64,000 nucleotides of DNA from Apophysomyces variabilis (lineage: Eukaryota > Mucoromycota > Mucoromycetes > Mucorales > Mucoraceae), in the NCBI GenBank assembly GCA_002749535.1, contig MZZL01000404.1:62001-126000 (forward strand), written 5' to 3'. Below the pieces are notes generated by a model that was given only the letters and a program-made list of their open reading frames with translations, had not been told where the DNA came from and did not search any database. Below, in pieces: positions 57,702 through 64,000 of the stretch. Position numbers and translations under genes: made by a program. Positions within the stretch are counted from its first letter, which is position 1. Each line of letters starts with the position of its first letter.

Positions 57702-58064
57702 ATGACAGATATTGATTGGTGCATAACAAAGGCCAAAACTCTTTCTTTATCGTTATTTGCCCAGGAATACGGGTATACGGATAAGAGAAAAGCCAATGAG
57801 CGTTACGGCAACATCCTGAATTCGAAGAGATTGGAGATACTCCCAAACATTGCCGACTTGCGTTTGGCTTTTGGCGCGTGGAAAAATAGCATCTACGAGC
57901 AGGAATTCTGGAATAATGTGGAGTTATCGCAAGCTCGCGCAGAAACTGAAAATAGCCTCACCAAAAATGCACTGCGATCTATCAAACATTTAGGCGATCA
58001 AGAGGAAGACCGGATATGCCAAAAGCCGTATGCTGAAGCTTTGAGAAAGATTTTAATAGAATGA
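57702..58064 (+). CDS. Unrecognised helical open frame
   Basis: 120 codons with normal amino-acid use, for example AQEYGYTDKRKANERYGNIL, NIADLRLAFGAWKNSIYEQE and DRICQKPYAEALRKILIE, then TGA. It lies just upstream of, and on the same strand as, the lineage-specific family gene below and could be part of it, but no splice could be confirmed. Alternatively it is part of a remnant element next to the Fanzor pseudogene. Confidence 0.35.
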   Translation: MTDIDWCITKAKTLSLSLFAQEYGYTDKRKANERYGNILNSKRLEILPNIADLRLAFGAWKNSIYEQEFWNNVELSQARAETENSLTKNALRSIKHLGDQEEDRICQKPYAEALRKILIE

Positions 58065-58599
58065 CTTTAATACGGATTCGTTACGCAGGATAACCAACGG
58101 AATATATGAGAAAACTGCTGAGAGTCAAGACATTCCTAGTAGCGATAATGCTTACGCCATGGACGGGAGAATTGAACGTCATTCTGACTTTCTTGTCGCA
58201 CGTCCTGCAACGTAACCTAGTTCATTAATACCAAAGGCCATTATAGAACTGATCCGTGTGCTATTGATAGACCAACACCCACCCAAAGCCCGTTAAGTAA
58301 CAGTGACAGACTCTCTCAAATCTTGGTAACTTTCATGATTTATAGCTGCTAACATACAGAGTAATTGAGTGTTGAAACATAGAAGCGTGGACTGAGTGAA
58401 CACGGTGATGAATCCCAGCGTGGCCGAATAAAGGTAGTTTGTCTAATTTGCATGCACGCAAGCATGTTGATTAATTTCGCTCAGGTGCAGAAACGAGGTG
58501 ACGATGACAGAACCATTATCGATGATCTGGTAACAGCACTGTTTGTATGCTCTTTCAGATCTTGTTCATTTCTTGAGAATCTGTGATTGTATAGTTTCT

Positions 58600-60072
58600 T
58601 TCAAGCCCAGGTTCGGGCTATCATCCAGAGGTGATAGTTACGGAAATCAAAACCATTTGGGATCAATGGCGAAATTTTCTTGAAGCTGCCCGAGCAGATG
58701 AGGATATACATCAGTATAGGTAGGCTTAGGATTTCGCAGTTATAAAATAGTAACCAACTAAGATGGCCACTAGCGCTGAAAAGCATGGGATTGTTATTTG
58801 CGGGGATGGTATACGCCCAAAAGGAAATATGCCACAGGATGCATACGCCCAAGTCAGCCAGCTGCTCAGGACAACCAAACGGCGAGAGTTCCATGAAATC
58901 TTCTCCGCCGAATTGTCCGCCATCGACAATGTCTTAGATAGCGTAAGTAGAATTGACGGACATCGGTATGTTTAAGGTTTATTAACAGGGATTTTGTATC
59001 GTAGGAACGCGGCACAATGTTACAAGAAGCGAGAAAGCTTGCGGTGCTCAAGGTAGAAGACAGTCGACAGCCCCAGATCGCATTTCTCACTGACCTTTTG
59101 GTGGCAATGTGAGTCAGACAGGCTGATTTATGCTGCATGACTCATAATGTTTGTACATATCCATCTTAATGTAGCATACGTGATATTTATACGGCAAAAC
59201 CGAACCTTGGTCATTCGGAGACTAAACTTAACGAAGCATTGGTTTGGCCAGCAATGCGATTTGCTTTGTATGCAGTTACGAATAAGAAGCGTGGGTTACA
59301 ATTCTTTCCTGGTGAAGAACGTTTGCGCTCTATGTCTATACAGCTCAAGGCAAATGGTATTTATGTTGATGAACGATCTTGCTACAAGGCTGATGGAGTG
59401 CTAAGATGCACAGAAGATAACGACAAGTTAGAAGTGGCTCTTCTTGAAACTTCTAATGCCTACGGCCAAGGCGACCCAACTAAAGTTAACTTTGATTTTC
59501 ATAAAGGCATGTATGGTGCAGTGTCCATGCTGAAAACCGTGGCGGACGTTTACAAGTACGCTTCTTTCCATATTATGGCGAAACTTAAACTTTACTTTTG
59601 GCATGTCCATAGTAAGTTTGTTGAAGTAATCCGGAAATACCTACTAAACAGCTCATAGCAACTCATATACGGCTTTGGAGCATATCCTGTCCATCTGATG
59701 GTGTTTTCGTGATGATGCGAGAAGACAAATGCCCCATTCCAACTAGCTTTAGCGATGATCCGAAACTTTTGCTGGATTTTACGCGTTTCATTTGGACCTT
59801 CAAGGCAAGCAGTAATGGATTGATGACCTACTTGAGTCTCTCATTGATTCTCGATTTAGGAGCGGCTTGAGGAGACCATGGCCAGCCTGGATGAGCTACA
59901 GAATTCAAACAATCATTTGATGCGAGATTATCGACACTGTCCACTCCCTCCAGAAAAGGATCTTTCCCAGCTAGTTAAGCCCGCGATTATCAAGATCACC
60001 GAACGAGTTCATGGTACCATGTTTATCAATGATGGCCCTTTTAGCTCCCCTCTTGTTCCGCCATCATTATAA
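58600..60072 (+). CDS. Multi-exon gene of an undescribed fungal family
   Basis: Pieces in order: EVIVTEIKTIWDQWRNFLEA (58635-58725); QVSQLLRTTKRREFHEIFSA to about 58940; GTMLQEARKLAVLKVEDSRQ (59005-59108); then, after a GTGAGT...TGTAG intron, IIRDIYTAKPNLGHSETKLN, RLRSMSIQLKANGIYVDERS, KADGVLRCTEDND, KLEVALLETSNAYGQGDPTK and NFDFHKGMYGAVSMLKTVAD (59175-59600). An exon near 59660-59810 reads CPSDGVFVMMREDKCPIPTS, and the last exon (59867-60072) holds LEETMASLDELQNSNNHLMR and ends TAA. The KADGV...LLETS stretch resembles the D...ExS/K pattern of PD-(D/E)XK-like folds, a weak inference. One junction (near 59610) does not fit in phase, so the gene may be damaged. Function unknown. Confidence 0.5.
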
Positions 60073-62116
60073 TCGTAGCCTACGTTAATACCATGGATCT
60101 GTGCTTAAGTGACGTTCACGGACGTATGGTTCTCATAGATGCCTGGATCTGTCAATGAACGAGCTCGCCTTATATGCGTAAAACGTAAGGGCTTTGGAAT
60201 ATCATTCATAGTCAATTCCGACGTAATGCTACCAGAAGAGAAGAATCCAGTCCTTTCCTTGTGTGTCAAGGGTATAGTGCAGTAGCAATACAAGGTAAAG
60301 GTAAAGCCTAGTATATCACGTCATGAAATACAGTGGTGTGGCGGTCAGATTCCTCGTCGTTTAACGGTAGATAACCTAAATAAAATCAAAAACAATACCA
60401 AAATGGAATATGGTACCTTATTATGCAGTAACGACTGCCTCTGGTTACAAAAACAAACAGAGGCATGTACAGATACTATGACATTGGTATAAACGCAGAA
60501 CGGCCTTGCATTGATAATGTATATTTGCATTCTCCCGTAGAAATAATCAGCTAGGTGCATGCCTGAATAGAACAGGGCTTGTTAAGATGACTATCCATGT
60601 GCTAGTATTTCGTAATGTGGCTGAACTTTGCCTTTTTCATTTACTCTATGACCAAAACTATTGGTGTCGCTTCATGACTGCTATGTAATATTATACAAAC
60701 AAGGGATAGCTTGGAGAAAAAACAATTGCTCGGATACGTTATAGTCGAATGGTTAGAGTTTTTTTTGGTGCTTTTTCTTATTATTGGCTATCCGTCCTTC
60801 TTCAGGAATGGCAAAGGATGAGTAGGGTTCTAGGGTGGTGAATTTTTTTGACACCCAATTTTTCTGGTAATTCCATTGACAGAGGGTTAGTGACACTGTA
60901 GCACTAAGCTAGTCCTAGTATGGCAATTCCAACAGGGCAGAAAAAGAAAAAGAACCGCAGTTCCTGTTTTGAATGAATGCCCCCGTCTTTTTGTCGATGC
61001 ACATGTTCTAGTGCTACTTCTATTCCTTATTGTGGCAAAGAAATGTCAGCGGAGAAAACCGAGACACAAAAGAAAAAAAAAAGCAGTTGTCCATGCATGG
61101 ACCACGAGCGGGCCCATACAACTTGCCATTAATTTAACGCGTTGTACTACATCCATACTAATAGGTGTGCTGATTAAAACGTGCAATATGCCATCTGTGT
61201 AAACCAAACTAGGATCATTGTCTATTCCGTTAAGTTTCGAAGTAAATGAACAGGGAACATGGTAGTAGATAAGTACATACATCCATAGAGTGTAAAAAAT
61301 AAGACCATACTTCATTCCTAAACGAACAAAGCAGGCATTGTCTACTCCGCACCGGGCAGACAATCTTTCCTCTGATCGTCAAGCGGACATTTGTCAACCA
61401 AGGTGTTACGATAATAGGAGCCTCGCGTAGCACATTCGGCACAGCATAGAAAACCAGAAAAAAGATGACTTATTTTTGGTTCTGCGAACTCAGTGATGGT
61501 ACAACTACTCGCTTAATTAAGCTATCACTCTGGAATTGACGTTTTACAGGTATAGTTAAACAAACCAATAACATCACCATATTACTCACTTCTCGTCTTT
61601 GACCATGTCGAAGCAAATCAGTAAGGCTCAAACTTAAATCACGTCTAGGAATGGGTGCAAAGTAACAGACTGCTACCATGTCCCGAGACTTTTCTGACCA
61701 AGGATTGAAAAGAGAAAATCTATCTGAAAACGAAACATTCAAATACTCTCAAGTATCGATCTTGTGCACACATATTCTATGAATGTCGCAATATCTGTTT
61801 CGAACGTTATGCGTTCACGTCCATAAAAAATGTTCGATTTGGAAAATGTCACTATGATTTGATAAACAATGGTCATCGATCCTGCACCGCCAATCATCAC
61901 TTATTACCCTATTGTAGAGAGGCAGGAATTTTACGTAATCGATAAGCAGATAATGCATTTAATCTTAAAGTATGTTAAATTTGAGCCACCGTTATCATGA
62001 AAATAAGACTTTGAACATGTTTGAACTATATTCAACGTACACTAAATTCTAAGTAGAGCAGCGATATGCTGCAAGGAGTGGACGTGAAAAAGGCGCAGAT
62101 GTTAGCAAGAGTAGAA
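60073..62116. other. Gene-poor stretch
   Basis: Only short frames on both strands; none resembles a known protein. No repeat longer than microsatellite size seen. Confidence 0.4.
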
Positions 62117-62678
62117 CTTGGGAAAGGGAATTACTACGCGCACTAAAAGTTTGAGTCACTTTAGTAGCTTTTCCTTTTCATACGGCGTCAATCAATCACC
62201 GCCGTAGGCTTCTCTAAGCTAATACCAGTTTTTAGTGCGCGAGGTGACCATGCATGTCTTGTTAACTTTTAGTGCGCGAGCTGGGCCTTTACAGCTAATA
62301 GTAGGCTGCGTGATAAACTTCAGAGGAAGTTCATTGTCCACTATGCAGAATAAAACCTTTCACCCATTCAAAATTACTCATACTGTATACTAAATATTGC
62401 CCAGAGATATACTGTTGATCTCGCGCACTAAAAATTTATATACAATAGTTTATGCATGCGCACTAAAATTCGTATGAAGCGTATTATTTCTCTCGAACAC
62501 TAAAAACTGACATGAAGTATATGGTCATCTCGCGCACTAAAAGCTGGTATTAGCTTAGAGAAGCCTACGCCGGTGATTGATTGACGCCGTATGAAAAGGA
62601 AAAGCTACTAAAGTGACTCAACCTTTTAGTGCACGAGGTCACCAACTTTTAGTGCGCGTAGTTATTCCCCTTGGGAAA
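62117..62678. mobile_element. Inverted-repeat MITE, Mutator type, with 9-bp target duplications
   Basis: The element is 62126-62669 (544 bp) between two CTTGGGAAA copies (62117-62125, 62670-62678). Ends are inverted: GGGAATTACTACGCGCACTA on the left and GGGAATAACTACGCGCACTA on the right (reverse complement). The arms, left 62126-62240 and right 62531-62669, stay complementary inward through AGTCACTTTAGTAGC and GGCGTCAATCAATCACCG; the right arm has an extra ~20 bp. CGCACTAAAA or a one- or two-base variant occurs nine times in both orientations. There is no coding capacity. Nine-base target duplications are the mark of Mutator-like elements. Confidence 0.85.
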
Positions 62679-62948
62679 ACATTGACGTATGTGCATCCTA
62701 AAATCGATTAATGAGAGAAACGATAGGGGATGAATGCCCTATTTTTTGATTCGTGTCTAAAGCTCAATCGACTTGGTCCGAAGTCAAGGATAGTATGGCA
62801 ATCAACAGACGATCTTAATAAACCGCTATATCTGTAAGGGAAGGCAATGTGTGACTATTGTTCCCTTTTCATTTATTATAAAAGATTGGCAACTCGATAC
62901 AATAGAAGATTTATCGGTTTGGGATGTGTAAACTAAACGAGATCGGTC

Positions 62949-63323
62949 CTAGCACGTAAAGACGGTTGCTGTTCCCATCGCGGGAGGATGTGGAGGAAGG
63001 TATTGGACGGTGAGAACTGCCTGCTGTTCCTCACTATCAGATGTCGTGAAGAGGATCCTGCCTTGCGAATCACCATCGATGAGCATGACGTTGTAGATAC
63101 CCTCGAATGCGTCCAATGATTGTATAGTTAGTTGAGCTCGGAAAATGGTAGCGGGGCCGATAACCGGAGAATCCAACACTATGTGGGCGCACTTTTGACC
63201 AGGAGAGACTCGCAAATTCATTGAAAATGGGTCTAATAATTCAAGTTCAGCATTGTATGTAGCGCCTGAGACCACCGAGAAAATGCAGGCAAAGACAGCA
63301 AATAGCAGGGAGAGGAACTTCAT
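62949..63323 (-). CDS. Small secreted protein
   Basis: Single exon of 124 residues. Signal peptide MKFLSLLFAVFACIFSVVSG, cleavage expected near SGATYNA. The mature part of about 100 residues is beta-rich with two Cys (GQKCAHIVLD and a terminal VFTC) that could form a disulphide. Segments include AELELLDPFSMNLRVSPGQK and YNVMLIDGDSQGRILFTTSD. The start is set at 63323 because a TATAAATA lies 65 bp upstream (63388-63395); the in-frame ATG at 63380 would be only about 8 bp from it. Not recognised as any enzyme; it looks like a small cell-wall or extracellular protein. Confidence 0.75.
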   Translation of the reverse strand: MKFLSLLFAVFACIFSVVSGATYNAELELLDPFSMNLRVSPGQKCAHIVLDSPVIGPATIFRAQLTIQSLDAFEGIYNVMLIDGDSQGRILFTTSDSEEQQAVLTVQYLPPHPPAMGTATVFTC

Positions 63324-63387
63324 GGCTTTTGTGAACTGATCGTAATTTGATGATAGCGAGGAGGATACGGTCTTGCGCACAACTTCT

Positions 63388-63395
63388 TATTTATA
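63388..63395 (-). promoter_or_regulatory. TATA box TATAAATA
   Basis: Minus-strand TATAAATA 65 bp upstream of the secreted-protein ATG. Confidence 0.6.
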
Positions 63396-64000
63396 CGCAA
63401 CTGTAGGTGTAGTTCAGAAGACTTAATCGTTAATAAAAACGCCGTATCCTCTGCGCATATATCTGCAGGAGTCTAGCAGCTTTGCTTGGTCTTTGTTTAC
63501 GTTGTACTACACGAACTACATGAAAGGAAGAGTCAATTTTCTGTTTTAGACAGTTATCAGGCATAAGAACCGTATTTAAGTTAGGTAGCATTTATCAAGG
63601 TTATTGCTTGCCCATCATCTAATGGAATGATACTTGCAGGTCTAGTTGATAAACAAAGATTCAATGCCATATGGAAGAGCTTAAGAACAGTCAAGTAAAG
63701 AGTGCGTAGAGGTCGGTTCAAAGGAGGCAACTGCATGTCGGCGTTTGCAGCATCAGCGCCCACATACAGACATGTATGTGCGATGGGGATGATCTGAATT
63801 AAGAATATCTTGGAGAAACGACATTGCAATTTCAGATTTTGTCATGTACGCGAATTATTACACGACCATGTCCTTCATATACGTGCTTTAAGGATATGAT
63901 GTTCCCGCACAACTCCACATCTACATGTGCAGTGTACTTTGTACTGAGATAAGGATCGTATGGATCAATCTTAGGACTGTCGATAAATGCAGCATTACGA
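63396..64000. other. Window end, no gene seen
   Basis: A short minus frame at 63581-63829 has no support beyond being open. Confidence 0.35.

Noticed and set aside
63324..63380. Longer N-terminus of the secreted protein
   Set aside because: The ATG at 63380 lies about 8 bp from the TATA box and would hide the signal peptide.

Overview
The window is nuclear DNA of a filamentous fungus, most likely Mucoromycota (Mucorales type). The evidence is short GT-AG introns in almost every gene, fungal housekeeping genes (PRP18, EMC7, a WOPR regulator, two PP2C phosphatases, Dal5-like transporters), AT-rich intergenic DNA full of homopolymers and CT/TG microsatellites, and mobile elements of kinds seen in these fungi (Fanzor, Helitron, MULE, LINE). 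The assignment is from recognised families and gene style, not from a search.

0-15 kb is a normal gene neighbourhood: 3' part of PRP18 (+), a Sel1-repeat protein (-), a seven-exon gene that fuses an AroQ chorismate mutase to prephenate dehydratase (-) with a Gcn4-type site upstream, a small unrecognised gene (-), a single-pass membrane protein with a PPxY tail (+), EMC7 (-) and a Gti1/Pac2 WOPR regulator (-). 15-20 kb is low-complexity DNA with one assembly gap and no secure gene. At 20.2-22.2 kb there is an ACS-family (Dal5-like) transporter. 22-28 kb is nearly empty, apart from a fragment of a fungal lineage-specific family. A Ptc2-type PP2C lies at 28.4-30 kb (-).

30.5-43 kb is a mobile-element island: a decayed MULE transposase, a decayed Helitron N-terminal region, a frameshifted Fanzor (eukaryotic TnpB-like) gene, and then a tRNA-Cys gene into whose 5' end a full-length two-ORF LINE has inserted, leaving a 15-bp target-site duplication made of tRNA sequence. 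The LINE ORF2 is broken by two TGA codons and a frameshift.

43-46.9 kb is AT-rich and gene-poor, with a second gap. 46.9-53.5 kb is genic again: an unrecognised Ser/Thr-rich protein with a conserved-looking tail (-), a Ptc7-type PP2C with a 17-nt microexon (-), and, divergent from it, a second Dal5-like transporter (+) whose exons 2-5 have exactly the same lengths as those of the first copy. 54-57.2 kb holds a 375-bp tandem repeat and a second, clearly dead Fanzor (-). 57.7-60 kb holds genes or fragments of a poorly described fungal family. At 62.1-62.7 kb there is a 544-bp inverted-repeat MITE with 9-bp target duplications (Mutator type), followed by a small secreted protein gene (-).
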